This document shows positions 43,099 to 53,950 of a stretch of 64,000 bases of DNA, one piece after another (positions within the stretch are counted from its first letter, which is position 1; each line of letters starts with the position of its first letter). The notes below the pieces were generated by a model, which was given only the letters and a program-made list of their open reading frames with translations, was not told the DNA's origin and searched no databases. Origin of the DNA: Reticulascus tulasneorum (Eukaryota > Ascomycota > Sordariomycetes > Glomerellales > Reticulascaceae); contig LSAX01000004.1 of assembly GCA_001557505.1 (NCBI GenBank), positions 310,001 through 374,000 of the forward strand. The letters run 5' to 3'. Both the position numbers and the translations under genes were made by a program.

Positions 43099-44256
43099 CT
43101 ATGTAGCACCATCGTGTTCCAAACCCGCCTCCTTGGCCTTGAGATCCGCAACTTCGCACAAGAACTCCCACTCGGCCTGCGATACCTTACTGACGCTAAG
43201 GCGGGACTGCTTGAGCATCTGCATGTCCTGCAACTCGCGGCCCTGCTGACCCATCTCGCGAAGTTCCTTCAAGAAGATGGGCACCGCAAACTTCTGAACG
43301 AATTTAACGTGCACAAGGCTCCACCGGTTGTTGTCCTTGGTTGCCTTTGGATCATAATACGGGGTTCCTGGCCGACGAGCACCCCCTGCGGACTGACGTT
43401 AGCAGGACTTTGCTAAATGACGAGAAAGGGCTGCGTACTGTCTTCAGAATACTCTTTCACGACTTCCATGATGCCAAAGATGCCTGGCTCCTTGCAGTTT
43501 GAGTGGTAGAAAAAGGCCTTGTCGCCGAGGTTCATGTTTCTCATGTTGTTCCGAGCTATTTCGTCAGCATGCACCGAATCCTGATTGGCATGATCATATA
43601 TTTGTGTTACCTGGATATGCACGTATTCCTGGCACTGGTCAGTACATGGAAACATTTAGAGTAAATGCACTCTTACCATCCCAAGGCTCCGGCTTAGCCT
43701 TGGCTTTCAGATCATCAATGGAGAACCTCACATCGATGCCATTTTCCAGTCGCGTTTCAGGCTCGGCTTTCATAAGCCAGTACCACTCTCCGTCATGGCG
43801 TGTGACCTCTTGGTTCTGTGCTGGAATGGAGTCAACGTCCGGGTCTTCAGAGATTGCTCTGGAGCTGTCCCCTCCATTGGCGCTTTTGTGCGAATCCACC
43901 ACAGTTGAACCCTTTGCCTTAGCATTCGATTTCTTCGCCGAGACACCGGCAGCACTGGATTTAGCCTGAGTTTCCGCAGCAGCCACAGCCGTGCCAGGCC
44001 TGGTGCCCGATGTGGAGGAAGAAGATGCCTTCGCAGCCTTCTTGGCCAGCGGCTGAGAAGCGTCATTCTGTGCTGTCCGTGCACTCGCAGACACGCGACG
44101 CTTTTTCGCGGTCCGCACCTCAGGTTCAGTGGACGCATCTCTGTAGATCGGCATTATCTTGCTGCTATTCTGCGCGCTCTGGCGACCTGATCGACGCCTC
44201 TCGGATGGCTGTCCATCAACTTCATCTCCAGTTACTGGTCTCTTGGCACGAGCCAT
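43099..44256 (-). CDS. EVE-domain protein (THYN1-like) with basic low-complexity N terminus
   Basis: Four exons, 43677-44256, 43611-43628, 43439-43555 and 43099-43385 (introns 48, 55 and 53 nt), give 333 residues. The second exon is only 18 nt; it supplies GIRAYP and is required to join WDG to ARNNMRNMNLGDKAFFYHSN. The first about 150 residues are Lys/Arg/Ser/Ala-rich (GRQSAQNSSK, TAKKRRVSASAR, AKKAAKASSS), a probable nuclear-localised disordered tail. The EVE domain begins at WYWLMKAEPE, with CKEPGIFGIMEVV, PYYDPKATKDNNRW and VHVKFVQKF as expected. EVE domains (PUA-like fold) bind modified nucleobases, and the human relative THYN1 is nuclear. The role in fungi is not established. Confidence 0.92.
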
Positions 44257-44950
44257 CCTGCCACGCGCGATGACGCGAAATGAAACGCGTGCGGCTGACT
44301 GAACAGCGAATACACAGACACTCTGGACAAGAGGAGAGAATCAATTGATTTCAAAAATAGGCAAGCGGAGATAGTCGAACAGTTGATTTGCCCAAGGTTG
44401 AGAATGCTGAGAAACAGGGAGATGACCAGTCTTCGATTGTCAAGTTTGATGCTAAGTTCGAAGCAGCCCTGGTTGGCGGCGGCTGGCAAGCCCTGGCAGC
44501 GTAGCCCCGCACCTGTCATCATCTGTAGGCGCGAGTCTAGTGCAGAAAACCTGAGGACCACACATCGCCATGATCGAACGATCTTAAGGGTGAAGAAGAC
44601 TCGACCATCTAGAGCCGTATTAAGTGCCATTTTGGCCGTGTTTCAGGCTTTGCATGTATATTTAATGTTTCACATCACGTATGTTCTGGAAGTCAATTAA
44701 AGGTGACGTGATTACAGTCACAACAAAATCCATCATAATTCACGTCACAGTTCGTTTGAAGGCGGAAGACACTTTCCCAACACAAACCGAAAAGGGGTTA
44801 CTAGTTGATAATCTCATTAGGTAGCCAGTGTCACGAGGGACCCATCAGCTCCATCTACGCCAATCTCCCAGAGCAGTACCAGCTCTTGCATGCCGGCGTT
44901 TCATATTTTGCTACCTTGGTATTTCAATCCAACAACTTGATCCGATGGTC
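44257..44950. other. Intergenic region, EVE gene promoter
   Basis: 694 bp between two minus-strand genes. It contains the EVE gene promoter and the 3' UTR of the amino acid permease. No gene seen. Confidence 0.45.
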
Positions 44951-47008
44951 TCAAATACCATTGCTGGCACAGCTAAATACCCTCCTCACTGTGCCGGCCT
45001 CAAACTCATCAATGATGCCCTCCACACTTGCATACGTGCCAACCGTCAGGAAGAATATTCCAATGGCGATGATGAAGATGTTCAGGCCAACTTGCAGCCA
45101 GTCCCCGATGGCGTTTCCGCGGGGAAGACCGGCTCGGTTGTCAGCAGTGCGCATGCGGAAGTAGGCGACGCCCCAGAAGATGAAGCCGAAGAAGCAGTCG
45201 AAGAGGGACGACATGAGGGAGAGCACTAGGTACGTTAGAATCATGCTTTGAATTCAACGCTGAGCTTCACTTACGTGATGAGAAGAAAGGAATGACTTCC
45301 GCGATGATAAACGCCAAGAGCCAGGTGGCCACTAGTAAAGTCAGCATAATTCTATCCTTATGCCAGAGCATTACTCACGCAGGATGGTAGCCCACGAGGC
45401 CCAACCGACAACGGTGTGATCATTCATGTGTTTGGTGTTCTTGAAGATGCGGAAGAAGATGAATCGGCTCGACACGGATGCATAAAGCACACCTAGGAAG
45501 ATGAGAGTCGGGATCATGAATGAAAATGAGACCTTCTTGTAGGTGTCTGAAAGCGAGCCAAAGGCGGGAGCAGTCATGTACTGGTTTCCTGTGTAGGCAT
45601 ACACGACGGAGCCCACGATGCTGAACACAATGATTTCACCAATGGTGCAAGCCCAGAGGGCCTTGGGGAAATCCCTAGGTATGGTGAGCATTCAAATTGA
45701 GAGAAACGAAAGAGCGGGGAGTAAGAGTAACAAACCTCGGGTCTCGCATCTCGGCAATGAAGCTTGGCAGGGTGATCTGGCCAATGAAGGTGTAGCTGAT
45801 GTTCAGAAACGCATTCACTCCGGCGACAAAGGTAGTGCTCGGGAGAGGAATGGCAGTCACGATAGGCTCTCCACCTACGCGGGTTACGCCGTTGGAATCA
45901 ACGTACGACGTTCGCGGGTCATACTTCGCCGGATGGTCCTCGATGCCGGCAAAGATTGTGGCAAGCATCACGGCGACGAAAGTGAAAATGGCAGATGCAG
46001 TGCCGAGCTTCGACAGCATGCTGAAAGTGCGAGGCAGGGAGCTGACCCAGCAAATTATAGCGACAACGATGGAGAACACAACTGTGCGACAGCCGATGTT
46101 GTTGTTTGCGGCAGTCATTGTGTTGAGATATTCAGCTCCAATAAGAACATGCAAAGCCTGTCAACGTTAGTAGATATCCAGTCAGCCCAGACGATCCACC
46201 AACCTGAATGAACTAGTGATATGTTAGCGATGTCTTCCTATGCGATGTGAATGCAGGGCTTGTTACCGTATTGTTCAGGATAAACATGACTGCGGTTGCA
46301 TACCATGCCCACTTCTTTCCCCAGAAGAGCATTTGACCAATGTCACAGACATCCCTGATCTCGGGATGTCTGAGGCAGAATTGCCAGAGGATCAATGAGC
46401 TACGTATATTAATACCCTTCATGATCTTGAGGAATGGGCCGAAAACTTACGTATAGAGTACAAAGGCGGCGACCACAACAGTGAGAATCAGACTGGAGAT
46501 GAATGAGTATATGCCATGATGTCAGGGTTCACTCGAACGTACCCAGGGACCAATCCAAGAATGCTGTACGACCACGGAAAGCTCATGATGGCCTAAAACA
46601 TGGATTAGTACCATGAGAGGAAAATGCAGGAAATGTCCATACCAGACAGATATACTCGGAGAAAAGCAGAGCAGCCGTCTGGATACAAGTTAGCAATGCC
46701 AGACAGACTGTATCAATCTCGCGTCGTCAGACCTTCTGCCAGCTGCAAGTGCGGTACTGGATAGCATGTCCAGACTCGGCCTCAATCTGCTTTTTCAGGA
46801 TAGTGTTCGTACTATCGTCGCTATCGGAGTCGTTCCGCATGTGCTCCGGGATTGGCGCTATTCTCGGGCCAACGGCGACATGACGGCCACCAAACCAGGC
46901 GCTGTATCCCCGTGGTCGACCACCTTGGGCGTCGGTCTGGGAGAATTCCAAGCCTTTTCCACTCTTCCCCGCCAACTCTGGATCAATTGGGGAAGTGTCG
47001 CGTGTCAT
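44951..47008 (-). CDS. AAAP-family amino acid transporter (10 exons)
   Basis: Ten exons: 46733-47008, 46643-46678, 46543-46592, 46451-46492, 46267-46399, 46204-46212, 45736-46157, 45379-45674, 45275-45331 and 44951-45225, giving 531 residues. All junctions are GT-AG and in phase. Exon 6 is a 9-nt microexon coding FIQ, needed for LNNT-FIQ-ALHVLIGAEYLNT, a conserved block. The hydrophilic N terminus (about 90 residues, with an acidic SDSDDS) is followed by SWQKTAALLFSEYICLAIMS, FPWSYSILGLVPG, then helices including AYLT-like TFIGQITLPSFIAEMRDPR and DFPKALWACT. The Pfam family is Aa_trans. About 11 membrane helices are expected, in plasma or vacuolar membrane. Likely a broad or neutral amino acid carrier. 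Confidence 0.93.
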
Positions 47009-48721
47009 GGTGCTTGGAATGCGCGTCTATGGACGATAATGTGTGGGGAATTAACTGGATGCCGGTGACGGAGAGTGTGGCGACGCGATAGAGATGATAA
47101 ACCGAGCTCGGAGCCGCTGACTTGAAGAGCAGCGTTGTAGTCAGATATCAGATATCAAAGTACCCGGGTATCTAGGACGGAAGTGCGGGAAAGAAGATGG
47201 ATGTGGGAACGGGAAATGGAGAAGGAAAAAAAAGCACGTGGACGAGGAGGCGGATGTGAGCTTATGTGAAGAAGAGGGCACACTCGGGGGCAGTTGGAAT
47301 ACACAGAGTACGATCCGCGGAAGTGAGGGACTATAACATATGGAGTACAGGATTCGCCTTCCCCGTGGTAGCGACGCAGGAGCGTCTCCATCGCCCATCC
47401 TGGTGTGCAGCTACCACACCGGACGCATAGATAGGGCATGTGGGATGAATACCACGTAGTAGGTAGGGCCGGAACCGATCTCATACCGGCAGAGCCAAGC
47501 GCAAGCGGCAAGGCACTCTCACCCGTCGAACTGCGAGTGAGGAATTACCCCCACGGTAGCAGAATCGGCCGCACCGAGAATGCTCAAACGGCAGAGCACG
47601 TCATACCATGTAGTATGTCCAGCCGGCGAACCAGAGGCGGCTATTACGATCCAACGACTAACGGCTTCATAGCACTACACGTAAGCAAAAATGAGCAAAG
47701 CCTACAGACAATTGTGCCACCGAACCCCCAGATAACGCAAGCGGTAGTTCTCAGCAGCTGGGGCTAGCAAAGCCGGACCGTTCTTGCTAGGATGCCGCAG
47801 ACGCTGCCAGTCATGGCTTGCCCGCGACAACCAATGGCTGCCTCTCCCGTAAAGCGATCCTTTGGCGCAAGGGTGCGCCGCAAAGATTTAAGTGCGCTAG
47901 TGACGTCAAGACCCGGAGGGACGTGGACAAAGTGGCCGAGAATAAGCCTTGGCCAAGGAGATGAGGATGTGGCCAAGCTGGTCAAGAGATGGCCAAGAGA
48001 TTGCGCGAGGAGACGCCGCAAACGGCTTCGGTCGCTTGGCACGGCTATCAGGAACAAAATTCCCAACGACGACTGGCGTTATCATCTGGATGCAGAGTTT
48101 TCCCCCCATCTTCCCTTTTTTTGCGATGTAATGGAAATCGTGGACTCGGGGAATGCGGGGCAACCAACCCAGAAAAAGCTGCACCTTAGCGTGGTAAGAC
48201 TGTGACGATCGCGCCGAGATTGGGCGGATATGGGGCTGCCTGCTCTGCAAGGGGGGACGACCAGGAGAGATTTGTGTTACGAACTATTTTGCAGGGTGGA
48301 AACATTCGGGACACAGGGTGACACAGAAAAATGACAAGAGGGAGCAAACCTGGAACACAGTGGCGGTCGACCTGCATGCTAAAAGGAGGCGAAGGCAGCT
48401 CCGAGAGCCACATAATTTGCACACAGTCTCATTGGAATGTGATCATATTACTTTATGAATCAACCCTTACAATGCACTCTCCAGCGGCCTACGGAGTACT
48501 ACGAAGATGTTACCATATCGTTGCTCTCGTTGCAAATCAGTAAATGATACGATTGTCCCGCAAATCCTCTGACCCGGATGTCAATTGGATCTCCAGTCGA
48601 CTTTGTAACAGGTTTAATCCCATGATACCTGACCCCGAGCCTAGTGGCGGAGCTGCGCAGAAAGGCGAAGAGGACTTCCGCAGCCGTTGTGCCGTGAACT
48701 CCAGCCATGCCATGAATCTCG
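47009..48721. other. 1.7 kb intergenic region, permease promoter
   Basis: Between the permease start and the T5orf172 gene 3' end. TGGCCAAG-like words recur at about 47940-48000 (several copies within 60 bp), possibly part of the promoter. Open frames such as 47792-48205 show no family. Confidence 0.4.
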
Positions 48722-50011
48722 TCAGACACTTGTCTCGTCCCAGTCAACCCATCGGCGAATGACTTCGTCAACGGCGCGTATTCCATCTCTCGTTGCCTGT
48801 ACCTCAAACCACTCGCGATGGTCTCGTCCGCAAGCATCACAAGTCTCCCGACTTGCGTGAAGTCCCAGCCCTGCTAGTTCGATGTGTATCAATCTCTCGA
48901 CACGATGACAGTGTGGGGTCGTCCTCGGGGCCATCCCTGATGCTTCGCTTGCTCCTGGAATGTAAGGGTAATATCGAATGACTTCGATTTCGTACCCGCA
49001 CTGTTTCGACCACTGCTGCATCCGACGTTGCACATTTTGTGCCCTCCCGATTTTTAGCAGCATCGTCTTCTTCCTCGATCCGCCGCTGGCGTTTGCGAAG
49101 TTCGAGACGACATCGCTTGGTCTCCGCTGGCGGGTTGCTCCACCTGCCGGCGATGGGGGAGCGAGAAGCGATCTGGCAGCCTCGACGGGAGGTGCAGACT
49201 TCTCCGATGCCGGTGTCATCCAAAACATGTATATATAACCAGCCTCCTCAGAATCGACATACGGTCGCGCCAGCTCTGCCATTAGCGCAGATGCTGTCTG
49301 CGGCTCAGTATGATGAGGTATGAGAGAGAGGTATCGAGCTGTTTGGGAGCCAGTGAGTTGCTTTGCCGACTTCTGGGAGTTTCTTCCAGGTGAAGTGTTG
49401 GAGATGCTGGTCCGCGGACGTGAATACGATGCTGAGAGGTGTTGGTTCGATGGTTTGTGGACCGACGCAAGCCCACCAGTCTGCAGAGGCCGAGGCTGGG
49501 GCCTTGGTGCGGGAGAGTCGTGAACTTCGTCGAGCGGGATTTTGAAGCAGAAGCAGAAGTGTAGCTGCTTCTTTGGTTTCGGCCGTGTCATCATCGCCGG
49601 CTTCGAATTGCCCGCAGGCTTGTGTCCGACAAGTTGTCCATCACGGAGAGTCTTTTGCTTCCTGCCCTGCTTCTTCTCGAGTTCAACCAGACCGAGGCGA
49701 TCCGCGAGTGTATCGAGACTGGTCCTCTCTTCAAGTATCGGTGTCACGTTTGCTCTAGGGCCAGGGCTCGATCGCGTAGAGAGACTGGCCTGTTCTTTGT
49801 GCTGCCAGCAGTATAAAGATTCGTCGCGAGGGTCGTAGTTGCTAATTTTAGTCTTTCGCGATCCCGGCAAAAGAGTCTGCGAGGCAGCGATAGCAGCGAC
49901 AGGGCGTCGGCATGGTCGACCGCTAGAGGTGATGCCTCTACAAGTAGAACTTGGGTTCTTGGAGTCGGATCGGCCAAGGAGGGACTCGGGTGTGTTGGGG
50001 ATAAAGGGCAT
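48722..50011 (-). CDS. T5orf172/DUF1766 (GIY-YIG-like) domain protein
   Basis: Single exon, 429 residues, ATG at 50011. An N-terminal small Cys motif (Cys24-x9-Cys34 and YCWQH at 67-71, probably a zinc-binding C-x-C-C-H unit) is followed by about 170 residues of low-complexity basic and Pro/Ser-rich linker. The second half is the T5orf172/DUF1766 domain: AGYIYMFWMTP, LLKIGRAQNVQRRMQQWSKQCGY, CHRVERLIHIELAGLG and CDACGRDHREWFEV. That KIGR..N...R...W core is the GIY-YIG-related fold found in phage and many fungal proteins of unknown role. Nuclease activity cannot be assumed without aligning catalytic residues. Common in filamentous ascomycetes, often single exon. Confidence 0.88.
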   Translation of the reverse strand: MPFIPNTPESLLGRSDSKNPSSTCRGITSSGRPCRRPVAAIAASQTLLPGSRKTKISNYDPRDESLYCWQHKEQASLSTRSSPGPRANVTPILEERTSLDTLADRLGLVELEKKQGRKQKTLRDGQLVGHKPAGNSKPAMMTRPKPKKQLHFCFCFKIPLDEVHDSPAPRPQPRPLQTGGLASVHKPSNQHLSASYSRPRTSISNTSPGRNSQKSAKQLTGSQTARYLSLIPHHTEPQTASALMAELARPYVDSEEAGYIYMFWMTPASEKSAPPVEAARSLLAPPSPAGGATRQRRPSDVVSNFANASGGSRKKTMLLKIGRAQNVQRRMQQWSKQCGYEIEVIRYYPYIPGASEASGMAPRTTPHCHRVERLIHIELAGLGLHASRETCDACGRDHREWFEVQATRDGIRAVDEVIRRWVDWDETSV

Positions 50012-50928
50012 TGTTCGACCTGGAATTTCGAAGATGCCCCGCTGCGGCTTTGTTCAATCTTGCATCGTGAGATCACTAACCACGATTCTTTGTAGAAATA
50101 TAGGCAAAGAAGATCTCTGATAGACACTCATGCGTGAATCATGGTTCAGACGGCCGCAAATGCGACCATCTTGGTTTCGCAATGATTCGATGTGACTAGA
50201 GGAGGTTGGTTGCCTGCCTATGGTACCCCCCACCTTGGACTGTCTTATGAGTGTAGGTGAGTGGCTGGAGAATGCATAGCCACAGATTTGACCCCGCAAC
50301 TGTGGCTTGACAAATAGCCCCGCCATCGCCATCGCCCAGCTCATTTCATGAACGGATTATGTCAGGCATGTGTCATTCATACTTACGAATGACACGAATC
50401 GGTGATTTGTATCGCCCATCTCCTGTCTTGGTATTTCACGCTGTAACAACTTTAGAAACGTTGTGGCGGAGGATCTGGTCGCCCAGCACAATCACCACGA
50501 CGTTACCGCTCGCCCAGGATATGCAACGTCAACGAACCCCAGCATGCCAAGTGAAGATATTCCATTGCCGTGATTGCATCCATGTCATAACAATGTGACA
50601 TTGCAACGGAGTAGAGATTGGGACGGAATGTCCCAATTTTGCAGCTCCGTGTTCTTGAATGAGTCGTCTTGTTCTTTCAGCTGGTCTAACTTAGGGCGCA
50701 GCTGAAAGCAGCTGTTGTTCCACTTGCATTAGCAATCAAAGATGCATACAACGTAACATAGAGTCTTATTTTGACATGCCCCTACTCCTGTAGGGCGTGA
50801 CAGGAAACCTCTATGATGCACGCAGCTAGAAATTCGTCCCATTTACCATTCCAACAGCACAGGGAACAGGGCAGTACCCCAAATACTTCTTCAACGATAC
50901 TGGTCCCTGTCTCCTTGGCGTCATCAGA
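50012..50928. promoter_or_regulatory. Divergent intergenic region between T5orf172 and nitrilase genes
   Basis: 917 bp serving as promoter for both flanking genes. No TATA box or repeat that I would call with confidence; no gene seen. Confidence 0.35.
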
Positions 50929-51888
50929 ATGTCCGATATCAGAGTCGCCTCGGTCCAATTCGAGAACGAGTCGGGGGATAAGGAACACAATCTTTCCTCG
51001 ATCTCTCGCCTCACAAAAGAGGCTGTAAGACAAGGGTGCCAAGTCGTCGCGTTCCACGAGTGCTCAATCACAGGCTACACGTTTGCCAGCGGGTTGTCAA
51101 ACGACGAACTCTTAGGGATATCGGAGCTTTTATCTAAAAGCCAAAGCGTCCAGACACTTGTCCAAATCGCCAAGGAGAATGATGTTGCAATTCTTGCAGG
51201 ATTATTCGAACGAGACGAAGAAAACCGAATCTATAACACCTATGTCTGCGTCACTGGCTCCGGTCTCGTTGCTAGATTTCGGAAGCTGCATCCCTTTATC
51301 AGTAGCCACCTATCGCCGGGAAACGAGTACGTTACCTTTAATTTGAAAGGATGGCGATGCGGCATTCTGATATGCTACGACAACAACGTTGTTGAGAACG
51401 TTCGTGCTACAGCCCTACTTGGCGCCGAGATTATCTTCATGCCACATGTCACAATGTGCACGCCATCCACACGACCCGGGGCTGGATTCGTTGATCCTCA
51501 GCTTTGGGAAACACGAGAAAGCGACCCAACGTCTCTCCGAGCTGAGTTCAACGGGCTCAAAGGCCGAGCATGGTTGATGAAATGGCTTCCTGCGAGGGCC
51601 TGTGACAACGCTATCTATGCCGTTTTTAGCAACCCTATAGGTATGGATGGCGATCAGCTGAAGAATGGGTGCTCAATGATCGTCGACCCCTTTGGTGATG
51701 TTCTGACTGAGTGCACAAAACTCGGGGAAGATATGGCAATCGCGGTCTGCTCGAAGAACAAGCTCAATCTGGCAGGCGGATCACGGTACCGTAAGGCGAG
51801 GAGGCCTGATTTATATCGCGAAGTCCTTGGTCAGAAACATCAATCAGAGTTGTCTATTGCTTGGATGAAAAATCAACCTGCTCATTGA
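50929..51888 (+). CDS. Carbon-nitrogen hydrolase (nitrilase superfamily)
   Basis: Single exon, 319 residues, ATG at 50929. The Glu-Lys-Cys triad of the superfamily is complete: Glu44 in AFHECSITGY, Lys119 in RFRKLHPF and Cys149 in GILICYDNN. FVDPQLWE and the AIYAVFSNPIG block near the C terminus fit a 'carbon-nitrogen hydrolase' amidase rather than an aryl nitrilase, whose Cys lies in a CWEN context. It should hydrolyse an amide or carbamoyl bond in the cytosol. Adjacent and convergent is the N-acetyltransferase gene (104 bp between stops), so the two may act on related nitrogenous compounds. No signal peptide is visible. Confidence 0.92.
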   Translation: MSDIRVASVQFENESGDKEHNLSSISRLTKEAVRQGCQVVAFHECSITGYTFASGLSNDELLGISELLSKSQSVQTLVQIAKENDVAILAGLFERDEENRIYNTYVCVTGSGLVARFRKLHPFISSHLSPGNEYVTFNLKGWRCGILICYDNNVVENVRATALLGAEIIFMPHVTMCTPSTRPGAGFVDPQLWETRESDPTSLRAEFNGLKGRAWLMKWLPARACDNAIYAVFSNPIGMDGDQLKNGCSMIVDPFGDVLTECTKLGEDMAIAVCSKNKLNLAGGSRYRKARRPDLYREVLGQKHQSELSIAWMKNQPAH

Positions 51889-51992
51889 CTCTAATCTGAG
51901 AGTTCCAATAATGACCACTCTGCGTCTTTTCATGAAACGGCAAGACAGGTACGGAGATTTGTCTCCTTCCGAGATGTGATTTGCGCATTTAC

Positions 51993-53105
51993 TTAGTCGA
52001 AAATAAACCCAAACTCTCTTTCTAGATATGTGCGCATCGGTCCAGTCTCCATTGGCACATACTCAACGTCTCGACCACCTTTTCTTCCCTCTGAATCCTT
52101 CCCGCCTGTAGTATGCACTTTGGCGAGTCGTTTGCCATCTTTAGCCATCCTCTCAGCAAACATGAGACTCCGACGGGCACCGCCGCTGTTGGGTATCATC
52201 TTTGTGACGAGAAAGAACCCCGTGAAAGCTGCTAATGGATGGTGTTGGGAGTAAAAGTTGAACATGCCGATATCTCTGACAGTAACAGAAGCCAGTATGA
52301 AATGAAGTTGATGAGTCCAAGACGTGGATGTGCTAGCTGTAATCTCGGGAGGGAGGGCAAGGACTTCTGGTGGGGCTTTTGAAATTGTGCGTCTATAAAG
52401 CGTCCATCCCTTCAAGATGTCGATTGGAGGATCGTCTTCGGGCGCATGAGGGAGTAGTTCGTGCTTCATAGTCCAGCATTCGTACTGATTCAAGCCACGG
52501 ACCGTTGCATCGTTGCGAAGAGGAACTCTACCAATAGTCAGTTTCGCCTAAGCAATGACAGCTTCATTCGATACTCACGGTATCGGACAGGCATCTCCAC
52601 CAAACCCAACGTCACAGAAATATCGCTCCTCGCTCCCGGGCCAGTCCACAACTAGAACAAGATGTGTGATGGTTCCCCAACGCTCCGGATTTGACTCCTC
52701 TGGGGTCAAACCCGCCCACGCTTTGAACACCTTCGCACCAAGTTCAGAAACCCGGAATCCCATGGATCGTAGCAGGGCGGCTAGTGTTGGGTTACTTCCC
52801 CAACAGTAGGTGCCTGCATGCCGAGTCACAATGTCGTGGAACGCGGCGGTCCCAAAAAGCATTTGATTCAGCGAGCTGCCGAGCTTGATTGGGTGGGACT
52901 TTCCTTTCCATTCATCCCATTTGACATGCATTTTTGTAGTGTCTTTTGGGACGTTTTCGTGGTGCGCGAGATATATCTGACTTAAAAGACCCAAGGAGGG
53001 AGATTGGGAAATCAAGGTTGGTGGCAATTGGATGCGGGTTAGATATGCTTCTACCTCGCCTTCGGAGAAGACGGCTGTGGAGAATGTTGGTTCTCGAGCC
53101 ATCAT
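51993..53105 (-). CDS. Arylamine N-acetyltransferase (NAT)
   Basis: Two exons, 52579-53105 and 51993-52527, across a 51-nt intron, give 353 residues. The Cys-His-Asp triad of the NAT fold is seen: Cys101 in RHAGTYCWGSNPTLAALL, His148 in TITHLVLVVDW and Asp165 in YFCDVGFGG. Two neighbouring ATG codons (53105 and 53102) are possible starts; the frame upstream begins only with TTG. NAT moves an acetyl (in some Fusarium forms a malonyl) group from CoA to aromatic amines and hydrazines. In Fusarium one NAT (FDB2) detoxifies benzoxazolinone-derived aminophenol. The motif before the catalytic Cys (AGTYC) differs from the usual RGGxC, so acceptor choice may differ. No signal peptide; cytosolic. Confidence 0.9.
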
Positions 53106-53950
53106 CTGGTACTCAATGTTTGAAGTTGGATACTTCAACTAGATGTTCAAGTTTGCATAGGCTTTATGGAGTCACCGGAACCGACTGTGACTCTTCCGGG
53201 GATTTCTTTTCCACCGGAGTGGAACCGGAAGCCAAATCCAGCTGTTGAATCTAGCGCCCCGGTTTCGGCGATGGTGCCATGTTTCTGAGATCGGTTGCGC
53301 TATATTAATATTTCGATAAACACCACAATGACAGGTTTAAATCGTTCTGCGATAGTCTGCCACTAGACTTTTTGTTGTTTTATCATTACTCTCAAGCATA
53401 CAAATATGGTTTTGGCAAATTCATCTATGCACAAAACGAGGCTCGCTCTGCAGATGAGAACCATGTTAGCTTTAACTTAGTTCCGGTTGATTTGTATGAC
53501 AAAACTTGCCCCTAGTTTTCAGCTTGGACAGTGAGATGGAAAGAGAGACCTCATGACTACATGGCTCTCACGTACTAGGTTCTGTTTTGTAAGCAGCAGT
53601 AATCCTATACAGTCCTTCAACAACAGCGTAACAAGTAGTATCTGAGTACGCACATCATAATGATCGACTGTAGGAGAAGTACCTGAAACATTTCTTTGGG
53701 TATACGTAATACGCCTTCGCCCTGCTCGACGTTCAAGCATAGGCTGGACGCTCAAGTCACGTAACACACGTGACCAACAGTGTAATTTTGCATGTGACAC
53801 AGGATGCCATGTGTGCTTAGTGTCATACTAGGCGGCCACAGCGAGATTTGGACCACGAACTCTGCCATTAGCACACACGATCTACAGTCCGCTAACACAT
53901 GAAAGTCAAGTCAGAATAGCACAAAGCAGGTCTGCTCTGCACTGGCACAG
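53106..53950. other. Divergent intergenic region, no intact gene seen
   Basis: 845 bp between the NAT start and the broken F-box gene. It should contain the NAT promoter. Nothing further recognised. Confidence 0.4.

Noticed and set aside
47792..48205. Plus-strand open frame of 137 codons, Arg/Lys-rich
   Set aside because: Starts in the permease promoter region, no family, composition looks random.
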